DNA from: a virus | DNA: 42,025 nucleotides | IMG/VR virus record: IMGVR_UViG_3300044568_001534 | Span: 1 to 42,025 of that record | Strand: one strand, 5' to 3' | In this document: piece by piece, positions 1 to 8,710 of the stretch | How positions within the stretch are numbered: the first letter of the stretch is position 1 | How the letters are laid out: every line of letters begins with the position of its first letter | Position numbers and translations under genes: made by a program | Notes under the pieces: model-generated | What the model was told of the DNA's origin: nothing | Database searches by the model: none | What the model saw: only the letters and a program-made list of their open reading frames with translations

Positions 1-1022
1 ACGTTGCAACTTTAAACCGCGTGATTTTACCAGTAATCCGTCGTGTAATGCCAACCGTTATTGCTAACGAATTAGTTGGCGTACAACCAATGACTGGTCC
101 AGTTGGACAAATTCATACATTGCGTGTGCGTTATGCAGATAATTCAAACAGCACAGTAGCTGGTGAAGAAGCATTAAGTCCATTCAAAATTGCAGAAAGC
201 TATTCAGGTAACGATGTAGCCTTATCGTCAGCTGCTAAAGCTGCTTCAACTGCAACTTTAGAAGGACAAGCAGGCAAAAAAATGAGCATTCAAATCTTGA
301 AACAAACAGTTGAAGCTAAAACACGTAAGTTGTCAGCTCGCTGGACATTCGAATCTGCTCAAGACGCTCAAGCACAACAAGGTATTGACGTAGAAGCAGA
401 AATTATGGCTGCTTTAGCTCAAGAAATTACTGCTGAGATTGATCAAGAAATTATTGCTTCATTGTTAACTTTAGCTGGTTCAGACGTTGAAACTTATAAC
501 CAAGCTAACGTTTCTGGTACAGCTACATTTGTAGGTGACGAACATGCTGCATTGGCTGTTCAAATCAACCGCGTAAGTAACTTAATTGCACAACGTACAC
601 GTCGTGGCGCTGGTAACTATGCTGTTGTATCTCCATTTGCATTAACAATTTTACAATCAGCTACTACTTCAGCGTTTGCTCGTACAACTGAAGGTACTTT
701 TGAAGCTCCAACTAACACAAAATTTGTTGGTACATTAAACAATTCATTGAAAGTGTATGTTAACAGCTATGCACAAGACAGCACTTCAATCTTAATTGGT
801 TACAAAGGTGGTTCAGAATCAGACGCTCCTGCGTTTTATTGCCCTTACATTCCTTTGATGTCTTCAGGTGTTGTTTTAGATCCATCAACATTTGAACCAG
901 TTGTATCGTTTATGACACGTTATGGTTATGTTGAACTTTCTAACACTGCGTCATCTTTAGGTAATGCTGCTGACTATTTAGGTCGTGTTGGTATCACTAA
1001 CGGTAACGTTAAATTTAGCTAA
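1..1022 (+). CDS. 23: Major capsid protein gp23-like, C-terminal part (5' end outside window)
   Basis: The reading frame is already open at base 3 (VATLNRVILPVIRRVMPTV), so the apparent GTG start at base 21 is internal and the gene begins upstream of the window. About 340 residues are visible, against 521 in T4 gp23. The segment 'GVQPMTGPVGQIHTLRVRY' corresponds to the conserved T4 gp23 stretch around MSGPTGLIFAMRARY. It is followed by a long helical region (AEIMAALAQEITAEIDQEII) and the segment RRGAGNYAVVSP, as expected for HK97-fold T4-type capsid proteins. The protein would form the hexameric shell of the head. A vertex paralogue (gp24) is the main alternative, but the strong terminator directly after it fits a very highly expressed major capsid gene. 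Confidence 0.93.
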   Translation, partial: VATLNRVILPVIRRVMPTVIANELVGVQPMTGPVGQIHTLRVRYADNSNSTVAGEEALSPFKIAESYSGNDVALSSAAKAASTATLEGQAGKKMSIQILKQTVEAKTRKLSARWTFESAQDAQAQQGIDVEAEIMAALAQEITAEIDQEIIASLLTLAGSDVETYNQANVSGTATFVGDEHAALAVQINRVSNLIAQRTRRGAGNYAVVSPFALTILQSATTSAFARTTEGTFEAPTNTKFVGTLNNSLKVYVNSYAQDSTSILIGYKGGSESDAPAFYCPYIPLMSSGVVLDPSTFEPVVSFMTRYGYVELSNTASSLGNAADYLGRVGITNGNVKFS

Positions 1023-1046
1023 GGTTTACTTAACTTTATTTTACAC

Positions 1047-1072
1047 AAAGGGCTCTTAGGAGCCCTTTTTTT
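1047..1072 (+). terminator. Rho-independent terminator after gp23
   Basis: AAAGGGCTC (1047-1055) pairs with GAGCCCTTT (1060-1068) across a TTAG loop and runs into a T tract. It lies 25 bases after the capsid stop codon and would insulate capsid expression from the genes downstream. Confidence 0.93.
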
Positions 1073-1086
1073 ATGGTAAATACAAT

Positions 1087-1659
1087 ATGACTACACAATT
1101 TTATTATCCTAACGACGTAACAGAATATGGCGAACAACACGATTTAATTCAACCTTTAATAGAATGGAATATCAATGGTACAGTATCTCCAGATAATTGT
1201 ATTACTAGTAAGCAACCGTTGTACACTATTAGTGGTCTGTGGATGGAAAAATTCCTCAGTAATACTAACGAGTTATGGTGTTCTAGATTCAATATTCCAG
1301 ATACAGGATTACCTGTAACAGGAATAGAATTATATTTAGATATGAAAAGATTTTCAAGAACTGAAGATCTACGTATACAACTTAGATTAAATGACGAATA
1401 CATTGGAGACAACATAGCTAGTCCTGTTAATCCAGTACAAAGTAACATGTATACAGGTGAGAATAGTCCGTTGCTACCGATAATTGGCAATACAAATGTA
1501 TACGGCAGTCCTGTAGAACTTTGGGGAACTACTTTAACTAGCACAGATGTTTCAAACGAGTCGTTTGGAGTTGCTATTAGTTTTAGAAGTAATCAAGTAT
1601 ATCCACATCGCGATCTAGTTATTGTAAATCAGATAGGAGTAGGTATCACCTACGGATAA
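1087..1659 (+). CDS. Hypothetical virion-type protein, 190 aa
   Basis: I do not recognise a named family. The 190-residue product has no signal peptide or membrane segment. It is rich in Asn, Thr and Tyr with alternating hydrophobic residues, and ends in a beta-rich segment (SFGVAISFRSNQVYPHRD), so a beta-sandwich structural protein is likely. It lies between the gp23 terminator and a late-promoter motif that overlaps its own stop codon. The ATG follows TGGTAAATACAAT and has no clear Shine-Dalgarno sequence, though GGTAAATA at 1075-1082 may be a weak late-promoter variant. Its position suggests a head or tail accessory protein, which is an inference from context only. The antisense frame across 1149-1544 is a shadow. 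Confidence 0.72.
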   Translation: MTTQFYYPNDVTEYGEQHDLIQPLIEWNINGTVSPDNCITSKQPLYTISGLWMEKFLSNTNELWCSRFNIPDTGLPVTGIELYLDMKRFSRTEDLRIQLRLNDEYIGDNIASPVNPVQSNMYTGENSPLLPIIGNTNVYGSPVELWGTTLTSTDVSNESFGVAISFRSNQVYPHRDLVIVNQIGVGITYG

Positions 1660-1663
1660 ATAC
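1655..1663 (+). promoter_or_regulatory. Candidate T4-type late promoter GATAAATAC
   Basis: GATAAATAC overlaps the TAA stop codon of the preceding gene and resembles the T4 late consensus TATAAATA, which is read by a gp55-type sigma factor. The same nonamer recurs at 8600-8608. It is about 80 bases upstream of the start at 1742. Confidence 0.6.
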
Positions 1664-1673
1664 TTTGTCAAAT

Positions 1674-1713
1674 AAGTGTTGCACTTGCAAACTTATGCAG
1701 TACCCACTGCGTA
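1674..1713 (+). promoter_or_regulatory. Two-hairpin 5' leader of the 313-aa gene
   Basis: Between the late promoter and the start codon there are two hairpins. AAGTG-TTG-CACTT lies at 1674-1686. TATGCAGT-ACCC-ACTGCGTA lies at 1694-1713 and includes one G-T pair. The ribosome site follows at 1728. The leader may stabilise the message or tune its translation; its function is not known. Confidence 0.5.
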
Positions 1714-1727
1714 TGACATAAAACGTC

Positions 1728-1734
1728 AAAGGAG
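1728..1734 (+). promoter_or_regulatory. Shine-Dalgarno AAAGGAG that sets the start at 1742
   Basis: AAAGGAG lies 7 bases before ATG 1742. The frame stays open upstream to an ATG-less TTG at 1676, but that region holds the leader hairpins and has no ribosome site. The gene is therefore read from 1742 (MGRPLNKKYFG). Confidence 0.8.
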
Positions 1735-1741
1735 AAATCAA

Positions 1742-2683
1742 ATGGGACGTCCATTAAATAAAAAATATTTCGGTAACCGTAACACCGGTTCAACAATCAC
1801 AGCTGCAGATGATGGCATCGGCGGTAAAGGACTAGCTAGCGTACCAGTAACAACTGTTGGTGCATATACTACTCGTCCTACAATTTCATTTACAGGTACA
1901 CCTAATTTATTAAGCGGTCAATCACCAACTGCAACTATTACATCTGAAGCAGCATCTGCTGCAGTAAGTGGCACACAAACTGGTACTTACGTTGTTGGTG
2001 ATTTACTTACTATAACAACTTCAGGAGGTTCTGCAGTTGCTCGAGTTGCTACATTATCAGGTAGTGCAGTAGCATCTGTAAGTTTTACAGGTACCGGAGC
2101 ATCACGTGGTAGTTTTCAAGCGTTAACATCAGCTACTACTACAGGCGGCAGTGGTGCAGGTGTAGTATTAACACTTACATATCAAGCTAAAGAAGTTTTA
2201 GTAACTGATTCAGGTTCTGGTTATACAACAACTGTTCCTGTAGCAACTGCATCAGGCGGTGGCGTAGTACTCGGAACATCAGTTATGACAAGTCCAGTTG
2301 CTAATACAGCACCTGCTGGTTCAGGGTTTAACCCAGAAGCTGCAATTATTGCTCAAGCATATACTGGTTCAAGTGTTAAACAAGCTGATATTGTTAAACA
2401 AGTTTCAAAAAATCGTTATAAAATTAACACATCTGATACAGCCGGGACACCTATTGTTGCAACACTGAAATCTAGTATTGCTACACAGGTTGGCGACATG
2501 ACTATTACTGCTACTGATTTTACAGGAAGTACATATTATGTTACTAAATTAACAGGACATAAAGCTACATTATCGCGTAACGCATCAGCTGGTGCAGGTT
2601 ATGAATTTGCAGAAGGATCACAAATTCAATGGACATTTGGTGCTGCAGCAACAGGTGTTTCTGTAACAATCGATAACGGTTAA
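1742..2683 (+). CDS. Conserved T4-like marine phage structural protein, 313 aa
   Basis: The protein starts MGRPLNKKYFGNRNTGS, an N-terminus I associate with a conserved structural protein of T4-like marine phages. It then becomes a Gly/Ala/Ser/Thr-rich beta protein. Internal repeats of the form SVPVTTVGAYTTRPTISF and VLVTDSGSGYTTTVPVATA (around residues 35-60 and 155-180) belong to the same 'GSGYT..PTV' module seen in the blade insertion of the 3188-aa protein. A charged C-terminal domain follows from about residue 220 (SSVKQADIVKQVSKNRYKI onward). The start at 1742 is chosen from the AAAGGAG site. The gene is flanked by a late promoter and a strong terminator, so it is probably a monocistronic late transcript. 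The exact role (head decoration, fibre or tail) is unknown. Confidence 0.82.
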   Translation: MGRPLNKKYFGNRNTGSTITAADDGIGGKGLASVPVTTVGAYTTRPTISFTGTPNLLSGQSPTATITSEAASAAVSGTQTGTYVVGDLLTITTSGGSAVARVATLSGSAVASVSFTGTGASRGSFQALTSATTTGGSGAGVVLTLTYQAKEVLVTDSGSGYTTTVPVATASGGGVVLGTSVMTSPVANTAPAGSGFNPEAAIIAQAYTGSSVKQADIVKQVSKNRYKINTSDTAGTPIVATLKSSIATQVGDMTITATDFTGSTYYVTKLTGHKATLSRNASAGAGYEFAEGSQIQWTFGAAATGVSVTIDNG

Positions 2684-2698
2684 TATAATCAACATAAT

Positions 2699-2720
2699 GA
2701 GGGCCGCAAGGCCCTCTTTT
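2699..2720 (+). terminator. Rho-independent terminator with GCAA tetraloop
   Basis: GAGGGCC (2699-2705) and GGCCCTC (2710-2716) enclose the GNRA-type loop GCAA and are followed by TTTT. It separates the head-type genes from the 32 kb fibre block. Confidence 0.95.
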
Positions 2721-2731
2721 AAGGAATATAA

Positions 2732-3838
2732 ATGTCAAAAATATTAAAAGTTAGCGAAGGTGATTATAGAGTAACAGTGCCAGCCGGTAACTCTATTGTT
2801 TTAGATACTGGTGCATTATCAGGGTCAGTAATTATTACAGGCGATCTTGATGTACAAGGCCTAACTACTACTATTGAATCAATTAATGCTACTGTTAAAG
2901 ACAATATAATAGTTCTAAATAACGGAGACCCTGGGTTATCTGGAATTTCCCCTCGCACTGTTAACAGTGTTATTACAAGAACATCAGGAATTGAAATTGA
3001 TAGAGGACGAATTAATACTCAAGTAGCATCGGCATCGATTTTATTTGACGAAGAGGTTCCTCATTATAACACAACATCAACTAATTATGATAATGGAACA
3101 TTTGCATTAAGAACAAAATATAATACTACTGTTGCGTTATCAAGTTTGCAATTAGCCGGTATTGAAGTTACTTCTATTTCAAATAACGGAATTGTTGATA
3201 TTCAATTTAATTTGCATAATTCTAATACGTATTTGTCTCTTGTTAATTCAACACATGGCGGATTAAGTTACGAAGATCGATTAATTGCAGGTAATTCTAA
3301 TCCAATACATGCAACTAATAACAGTCTTACTACTAAAAAATACGTTAACACATATGTCCGCGCAGGTAATCTAAAAGCAGGAATGGCAGATGTTGATACC
3401 ATTTATTCAACATTAGCCGGTGACATAGTTTCAATGGTTGAGACAACTAATGCATCGATAATAAACTTTAAAATTAATACAAACCAGCGGGCAACTATAA
3501 CAACTTCCGGGTTAAGTGTTGACACTATTAACTTATTTGGTAACATTATTAAAAATGTTGGATCGGGCTCTCCAGTAGTTCAATCTCCTTTAATTTTACA
3601 ATCAGATGCTAATTTAGTTGAAATAAATGCCATACTAACATTAAACGATCAAACACCTAACAATACAATTGAAACAACATCAATACCAAATAAAACTAAG
3701 ATATATTCAAAGGATACTGAAGGTCCTGGACGAACAGGAATATATTTTACAAATAACAATACCTACGGTTCAAACTTGTATAATAACGATGAATTAGTAA
3801 GTAAAAATCGAGCAGTACTTTTAAGTATGCTTTTTTAA
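2732..3838 (+). CDS. Tail-fibre-like virion protein, 368 aa
   Basis: The ATG is preceded by AAGGA (2721-2725). Residues 30-75 contain the segment VIITGDLDVQGLTTTIESIN followed by VKDNIIVLNNGDP. This pattern is typical of T4-like marine phage fibre proteins, where a short beta repeat (GDL.V.G.TTTI.S) leads into a shaft. The rest is Asn/Thr/Ser-rich beta sequence with no Cys cluster and no membrane segment. A TTKKYVNTYVRAGN segment near residues 200-215 resembles the 'TNK.YVD' linker common in phage fibres. It is the first gene of the long plus-strand fibre block, and a 113-aa protein follows 9 bases later. It probably acts as a fibre or baseplate-attached adhesin. The assignment rests on composition and motifs, not on a characterised homologue. 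Confidence 0.75.
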   Translation: MSKILKVSEGDYRVTVPAGNSIVLDTGALSGSVIITGDLDVQGLTTTIESINATVKDNIIVLNNGDPGLSGISPRTVNSVITRTSGIEIDRGRINTQVASASILFDEEVPHYNTTSTNYDNGTFALRTKYNTTVALSSLQLAGIEVTSISNNGIVDIQFNLHNSNTYLSLVNSTHGGLSYEDRLIAGNSNPIHATNNSLTTKKYVNTYVRAGNLKAGMADVDTIYSTLAGDIVSMVETTNASIINFKINTNQRATITTSGLSVDTINLFGNIIKNVGSGSPVVQSPLILQSDANLVEINAILTLNDQTPNNTIETTSIPNKTKIYSKDTEGPGRTGIYFTNNNTYGSNLYNNDELVSKNRAVLLSMLF

Positions 3839-3847
3839 GGATAACAC

Positions 3848-4189
3848 ATGGCAATTTCAAATATAGAAATTAACGCAACAACGCCAGCAGCAATTTATAC
3901 TAGTTCTGGTAATAATGCTATTACTACTATTATTGTATGTAATAAAGTTACATTTAATCCAGCTGATCCATTAAATGGACAAACAAATTTATACTTGTAT
4001 GCAATACCTGCAGCCGACGGAACTACTATACAAGATAAACATTTAATAGTCAATGGTTTACCTATTCCAGCTGGTGAAACTGTATCGTTTGATCAAGAAA
4101 AAATGGTACTAGCAAACAATGATAAACTTTATGCAAAAAGCGATAGTCCAGCCAATTTAGTAGTAACATTAAGCACATTGGTGGTATAA
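3848..4189 (+). CDS. Small beta-sandwich virion protein, 113 aa (family member 1 of 3)
   Basis: This all-beta protein has the run ITTIIVCNKVTFNPADPLNG, then a polar middle and a PIPAGETVSFDQEKMVLANN segment before a final KLYAKSDSPANLVVTLSTL. The pattern (an N-terminal strand pair, a 'P..ES/GE.v.f....L...d.iya.s....lvv..s' tail, and about 110 residues) recurs in the products of 12734-13066 and 30690-31010. All three sit directly behind a larger fibre gene. AGGATAACAC precedes the start, and the next gene begins one base after the stop, so translation is probably coupled. It may be a fibre tip, a collar or an assembly partner; nothing in the sequence proves which. Confidence 0.72.
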   Translation: MAISNIEINATTPAAIYTSSGNNAITTIIVCNKVTFNPADPLNGQTNLYLYAIPAADGTTIQDKHLIVNGLPIPAGETVSFDQEKMVLANNDKLYAKSDSPANLVVTLSTLVV

Positions 4190-4190
4190 C

Positions 4191-5222
4191 ATGAGATATT
4201 TACGTAAACAAGTAATTAATCGCAGAGCACCATATGATCAACGACTCTCTGTTGACATTAATAATGCGGTAGTTATGACTACTACAAATAACTTAACGTT
4301 ACCGAGTGGTACTACTGCACAACGTCCAGTTGCTGCAATTACAGTAAACGGAATGATAAGGTATAATACTACGCTTGATGAGATTGAAGTTTATCAAGCT
4401 AATAACTGGCGTAGTTTAAGATTTAAAGAACCTGCGTTAATTACTCAACAAAGTTTAGGTGCAGGCGATAGTACTAATGTATACTTTGGACCATTAAATC
4501 CTGCACCTGTATTACTTGCACAAAGCGGCGGCACTTGGGATTTACCTCAAATTGCTAAAAATATTACAGTTGTAGTTGAAAATGTTCTTCAACTTGCAAT
4601 AACAAATTATACAGTTGTACAAGATCCTCCAGCTCCTACTGAAACATATACTTCGACTACGAGTTACATATCACCCGAAGGAACATCGACTATATATTTT
4701 AATAGTCATCTATTAGGAACAAGTGCAAGTTGGTCAGCTAACACAGCAACATTAACGTTTTCATCAACTCCGACATTAGCTCAAACTCCATTTGCAGTTG
4801 GCACAACTATTGTAGTAACTGGGTTTATGCCAACTGCGTATAATGGAACATGGACAGTAACTGCATCGTCTAATAGTTCAGTTAGTTTTACATTAGGGTC
4901 TGATCCGGGCGTGTCAACAGTAGCAGGACAAATTAAAAGTTCTAATGCAGTTTATACATCAATAGACATTATTGGAGCATCTATTAGCGGTCATGCTAAT
5001 ATTCAAAACGGTAGTACAATTATATCAGCAATATCTGAACCAACTACTGATGCATTGATAAGCGTTGTAATTAGTTTACCGATACAAAACGGTACGTTAC
5101 CTTCACCGCAACAACTTGCAATTTCGAACAGTGTGCAACCGCCGTCGGGATATTATGTAAAATTTAGTTCGCCTGTGCCATTAGGCAAAGTAGTCACAGT
5201 CTTACACGGCTTTGACAAGTAA
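4191..5222 (+). CDS. Tail-fibre-associated protein with GTT-RP/RYN motif, 343 aa
   Basis: The N-terminus is basic (MRYLRKQVINRRAPYDQR). Around residues 35-80 it carries 'LPSGTTAQRP' followed by GMIRYNTTLDEIEVYQANNW. This motif (P.GTT..RP ... RYN ... E.Y....W) is repeated in the C-terminal parts of the 1120- and 1339-aa fibres and is common in phage fibre proteins. Residues 95-150 form a strand-rich segment (SLGAGDSTNVYFGPLNPAP, then NITVVVENVLQLAITNYTV). Residues 180-250 add a further module containing GTTIVVTGFMPTAYNGTWTV. The start ATG lies one base behind the upstream stop codon. It is likely a connector or fibre component of the virion; no enzymatic motif is seen. Confidence 0.72.
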   Translation: MRYLRKQVINRRAPYDQRLSVDINNAVVMTTTNNLTLPSGTTAQRPVAAITVNGMIRYNTTLDEIEVYQANNWRSLRFKEPALITQQSLGAGDSTNVYFGPLNPAPVLLAQSGGTWDLPQIAKNITVVVENVLQLAITNYTVVQDPPAPTETYTSTTSYISPEGTSTIYFNSHLLGTSASWSANTATLTFSSTPTLAQTPFAVGTTIVVTGFMPTAYNGTWTVTASSNSSVSFTLGSDPGVSTVAGQIKSSNAVYTSIDIIGASISGHANIQNGSTIISAISEPTTDALISVVISLPIQNGTLPSPQQLAISNSVQPPSGYYVKFSSPVPLGKVVTVLHGFDK

Positions 5223-5235
5223 TTAAGGAACTGTT

Positions 5236-8200
5236 ATGGGTATTGAAATGGGTAGAGTTAGTGGTCCGTTACTCTCTGAAAATTTATTAAGAAACGGTGA
5301 AGATTTAGCATTTGAAACTGATTTATTATACTTAGATGTAATAACCGGCAAAGTCGGCATACGAAATTCTGCTCCTCAATTTGATTTATTTGTTAACAAT
5401 TTTATCAAATCAACAAATTTAATTGTCGATACGCAACTTAGTTTTTCGTCAAATTATGTTGTTAATACAGATAAAATCCAAAATATACTTGGCTCTATTA
5501 TTTTTACTCCTGATCAATCTTCTGACCCTAAAGTCGTTGCTGCAGGTTTAGGAATTGCAAATTTAACAATATCTGCAGGAAAAAATATTACAAATATTGT
5601 CTCCGATGATGTTATTAATTTAAATCCAAACGGAACTGGTATTGTTCATTTTACTACTGATACTGTTAATGTTAATGGTAATTTACATTCTACCGGAACA
5701 ATTACTGCTGATGGAAATATCATTATCGGTAATGAAACAACAGACAGTGTTATTTTTAATGCGTTAGTTGATACTACCTTAGTACCTATATTACATAATA
5801 CACATAATTTAGGATCACTTAGTAAACGCTGGAAAACAATATACACTTCGGATATTAAAGGTACTAGTACATTATTAGCACTAAATGATATTATTTTAGA
5901 TAACACTAGATTAGCAACTACAACCGGTAATATGATCTATGTTTCTATAAATGGAGTTGATACTAACCTCGGTTATCATAAACGTTCTCCATTTAAAACA
6001 CTTAAACATGCGTTAAGTGTTGCTACTACCGGATGTCAAATTTTTATTAACTCTGGAACTTATGTTGAAGATTTTCCATTATTAATACCTCAAGGTGTTA
6101 ATGTTACAGGGGAAAGTATTCGTTCGGTAACTATTAAACCATCTATTGCAACTAATACTAATGATGCATTTTTATTAAATGATGAAACATCAGTTTCTTC
6201 TTTAACTATTCAAGATTTCTTTTACAACAGTGCAACTAACACAGGTTATGCATTTAAATTTGCACCTGGATATAACTCAACTTATAAAAGCCCGTATATA
6301 CAAAACATTACAGTTATTACAAAAGGATCTGTAACTTCATTAGCAGATCCATTAGGGTTCTTACAAGGAGACGCTGGAGCAGGTATTTACTTAGACGGCT
6401 CAGTTGCTGCGCCAACATCAAATACACCGTCTTGTTTATTTAATACAGTTACATTAATTACTCCTAATCAAAATGCCATAACTGCTACTAACGGTGTACG
6501 AGTAGAGTGGATAAACTCGTTTACATATTATGCAAAACGTGGTATATTTTTAATTAACGGTATTGAAGGGTTTGCAAGTATTGGTAATACAGCTGCAGGT
6601 TATGATAGTATTGTTGGGTTTTATGGACAATCTGGAATTACTTTAACTGGACCTAACGCTAAAACAGTTACAGTTAATGTTTCAAATATCGGATTAATTA
6701 CAATCGTTAATATTTCATCTAATGCAGAATCCGGGATATACATTTCTCCCGGAGGAACACGATGGATTATTAATTTAGGAAAATTTGGTGCAGAATTCCG
6801 TGGTATTAATAGTGCTAACATCTATGGTACGTATGGTATTATTGCAGACGGCCCTGACACACTAGCATATATTTGTGGACATAACTTTGGTTATATTGGT
6901 TCTGGGGCAAACTCGTTAAATGATCCTAGCACTACGGACAGTACTAATGAGGTAATATCGTTAAACTACGGTGTTATATATTACGATAGTGTCGATCATA
7001 ACGGCAACTATCAAATTGGTGATGTTTTATATATTAATCAAAAAACCGGACAAGTATTGTTTGATGCACGTAGCATGCATTTTAACGAAGACGGTAATAT
7101 AACACTTCAATCAGATAGCCACCTTACTGTTGTTGATTTTTTTAAAATACAAACTGGTAACATTAAGATATTTAACAATACAATATCATCGATTGTAGGC
7201 GAGATTTCTCTTCATGCAGTTTCAGATATTAGATTAAATACGAATATTTTTGTTACTGGATCTTTAGGAATTTCAGATGATTTAACAGTTGCAGGTAATG
7301 TATATGTTGGAAACGAATTAGTCGACACTACTGCTATATCGGCAAACTTTGTTTCATCTATTATACCTAATACTAACAACACTTATACATTAGGTACAAA
7401 TTTACTTAGATGGGACGTGTTACGTTCTCAAATAATACATATTGATAGTATTCTTATTACAGATAACACAGTAACTACTAGTGTACCAGGTACTGATTTA
7501 GAACTATTTGCGTCTAATACTGGTCGTATATATGTACCGTTAAACGATGTACAAATTGATAATAACTTAACAGTTGAAAATAACACTACAGTTACCGGTA
7601 ATACTTCATTACAAGATGTTGAAATTACCGGAACTACTACGTTAACTGGGAATATTACTCAAACCGGCAATATTGATATTACCGGTAACCTTATAAATCA
7701 AGATAATATTATTCAAGATGGTGTAGGTTTATTTTTAGATATTCCTAATATAACAATACAAGATAACCTAATTACACCGATTACTTCAGGATCAGATTTA
7801 GTTATTTACGGCGGAGTTTTACAAGGCGCAATTTTAGAAAATTTAAAAATTACTAATAGCATACTTGAAAATATATGGCAAAATGCATCTACTGATTATG
7901 AAAAAAGTATTGTGTTTACTCCAATTGGAACAGGTAATGTTGTTATCAATTCAAACAAATCAATAATACTTCCAATTGGCACTAATTCTACACAACCGCT
8001 ATCAAACGCTGGTGAAATACGATTTAACTCCGATACAACGTTGTTTGACGGTTATCTTCCGTCCGGTATGGTTAGTTTTTATAGCTTATTTGATACTGAT
8101 CGAAACACTTATATCACACCTGAATTAACGCCAGGAACTAATGACAACATATTTAGGTTTGCAACTAACGGAACAGTTAAAGCAAAAATTACTGCAACTG

Positions 8201-8598
8201 AATTGTATAGTAACTCATTTCATATTTCTAATGTTAAAATATTAGGAAACACAATTGGCACAGTTAACACTAGCAATGATTTATTAATTCAACCTACCTC
8301 GGGTATACTAACAGTTAACGATATTCATTTTTCATCAAATTACATTACTAATACATTAAATGATGTAATTCACTTACCTACAATTAAATTTACTGGAGGA
8401 GCAACCGGCATGTTAGTTCCACAAGGTACTGATTCTCAACGTCGTAACGTTCCAAATGTTGCTGAGTTTCGATATAATACTGAACAACATTTATACGAAG
8501 TATATGACGGCATACAATGGATTCCACAAGGCGACAACCCATTATTAATGTCAACAGTAGACGAAGAAATTACTCTTTGGGCTATTCTGCTTGGATAA
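5236..8598 (+). CDS. Large tail fibre with beta-helix domain, 1120 aa (pair A, copy 1)
   Basis: Residues 5-50 (MGRVSGPLLSENLLRNGEDL and FETDLLYLDV) form a conserved attachment-type N-terminus shared with the next fibre. Residues 233-305 (MIYVSINGVDTN, then FKTLKHALSVA, INSGTYVEDFPL, GVNVTGESIRSVTIKP) are a pectate-lyase-like beta-helix entry of the kind found in tailspikes. The helix continues to about residue 560 (IYGTYGIIADGPD). A 'D.NGNYQIGDV..INQKTG' module lies near 588-610. The shaft then repeats GNLTV/TGN.. units (690-840), and two GT-RP/RYN motifs occur near 915 and 1060. ATG 5236 is chosen over ATG 5248 because AAGGA lies six bases upstream of it. Depolymerase activity is possible but no catalytic residues can be assigned. 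Confidence 0.85.
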   Translation: MGIEMGRVSGPLLSENLLRNGEDLAFETDLLYLDVITGKVGIRNSAPQFDLFVNNFIKSTNLIVDTQLSFSSNYVVNTDKIQNILGSIIFTPDQSSDPKVVAAGLGIANLTISAGKNITNIVSDDVINLNPNGTGIVHFTTDTVNVNGNLHSTGTITADGNIIIGNETTDSVIFNALVDTTLVPILHNTHNLGSLSKRWKTIYTSDIKGTSTLLALNDIILDNTRLATTTGNMIYVSINGVDTNLGYHKRSPFKTLKHALSVATTGCQIFINSGTYVEDFPLLIPQGVNVTGESIRSVTIKPSIATNTNDAFLLNDETSVSSLTIQDFFYNSATNTGYAFKFAPGYNSTYKSPYIQNITVITKGSVTSLADPLGFLQGDAGAGIYLDGSVAAPTSNTPSCLFNTVTLITPNQNAITATNGVRVEWINSFTYYAKRGIFLINGIEGFASIGNTAAGYDSIVGFYGQSGITLTGPNAKTVTVNVSNIGLITIVNISSNAESGIYISPGGTRWIINLGKFGAEFRGINSANIYGTYGIIADGPDTLAYICGHNFGYIGSGANSLNDPSTTDSTNEVISLNYGVIYYDSVDHNGNYQIGDVLYINQKTGQVLFDARSMHFNEDGNITLQSDSHLTVVDFFKIQTGNIKIFNNTISSIVGEISLHAVSDIRLNTNIFVTGSLGISDDLTVAGNVYVGNELVDTTAISANFVSSIIPNTNNTYTLGTNLLRWDVLRSQIIHIDSILITDNTVTTSVPGTDLELFASNTGRIYVPLNDVQIDNNLTVENNTTVTGNTSLQDVEITGTTTLTGNITQTGNIDITGNLINQDNIIQDGVGLFLDIPNITIQDNLITPITSGSDLVIYGGVLQGAILENLKITNSILENIWQNASTDYEKSIVFTPIGTGNVVINSNKSIILPIGTNSTQPLSNAGEIRFNSDTTLFDGYLPSGMVSFYSLFDTDRNTYITPELTPGTNDNIFRFATNGTVKAKITATELYSNSFHISNVKILGNTIGTVNTSNDLLIQPTSGILTVNDIHFSSNYITNTLNDVIHLPTIKFTGGATGMLVPQGTDSQRRNVPNVAEFRYNTEQHLYEVYDGIQWIPQGDNPLLMSTVDEEITLWAILLG

Positions 8599-8599
8599 A

Positions 8600-8608
8600 G
8601 ATAAATAC
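8600..8608 (+). promoter_or_regulatory. Candidate T4-type late promoter GATAAATAC
   Basis: This is identical in nine bases to the candidate at 1655-1663. It starts two bases after the upstream stop codon and leaves a leader of about 100 bases before the 1339-aa fibre. Confidence 0.62.
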
Positions 8609-8710
8609 ATATACTGCTGGGAGTAGACCAAAAAATCCCACGAGACGAAACTGTGGTAAACCCGCAATGTAAGGTGGTTAGCCGTGAAACACGGTGGTTA
8701 AGGAGAGAGT
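8609..8710 (+). promoter_or_regulatory. Structured, relatively GC-rich 5' leader of the 1339-aa fibre
   Basis: This non-coding gap is visibly richer in G and C than the coding DNA around it. TGGGA (8618-8622) can pair with TCCCA (8636-8640). GCCGTG-AAA-CACGGT forms a tight hairpin at 8681-8695. The octamer GGTGGTTA occurs on both sides of that hairpin (8673-8680 and 8693-8700), followed by AAGGAGAGAG and ATG. This suggests translational control or message stabilisation. It matches no riboswitch class that I recognise. Confidence 0.5.

Noticed and set aside
1149-1544. 131-aa minus-strand open frame opposite the 190-aa gene
   Set aside because: No ribosome site or promoter. It faces against all neighbouring genes and its product has no recognisable pattern.
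8609-8710. tRNA or known riboswitch in the leader
   Set aside because: No cloverleaf with a T-arm GTTCRA motif and CCA-type acceptor pairing. No match to a riboswitch core that I know.
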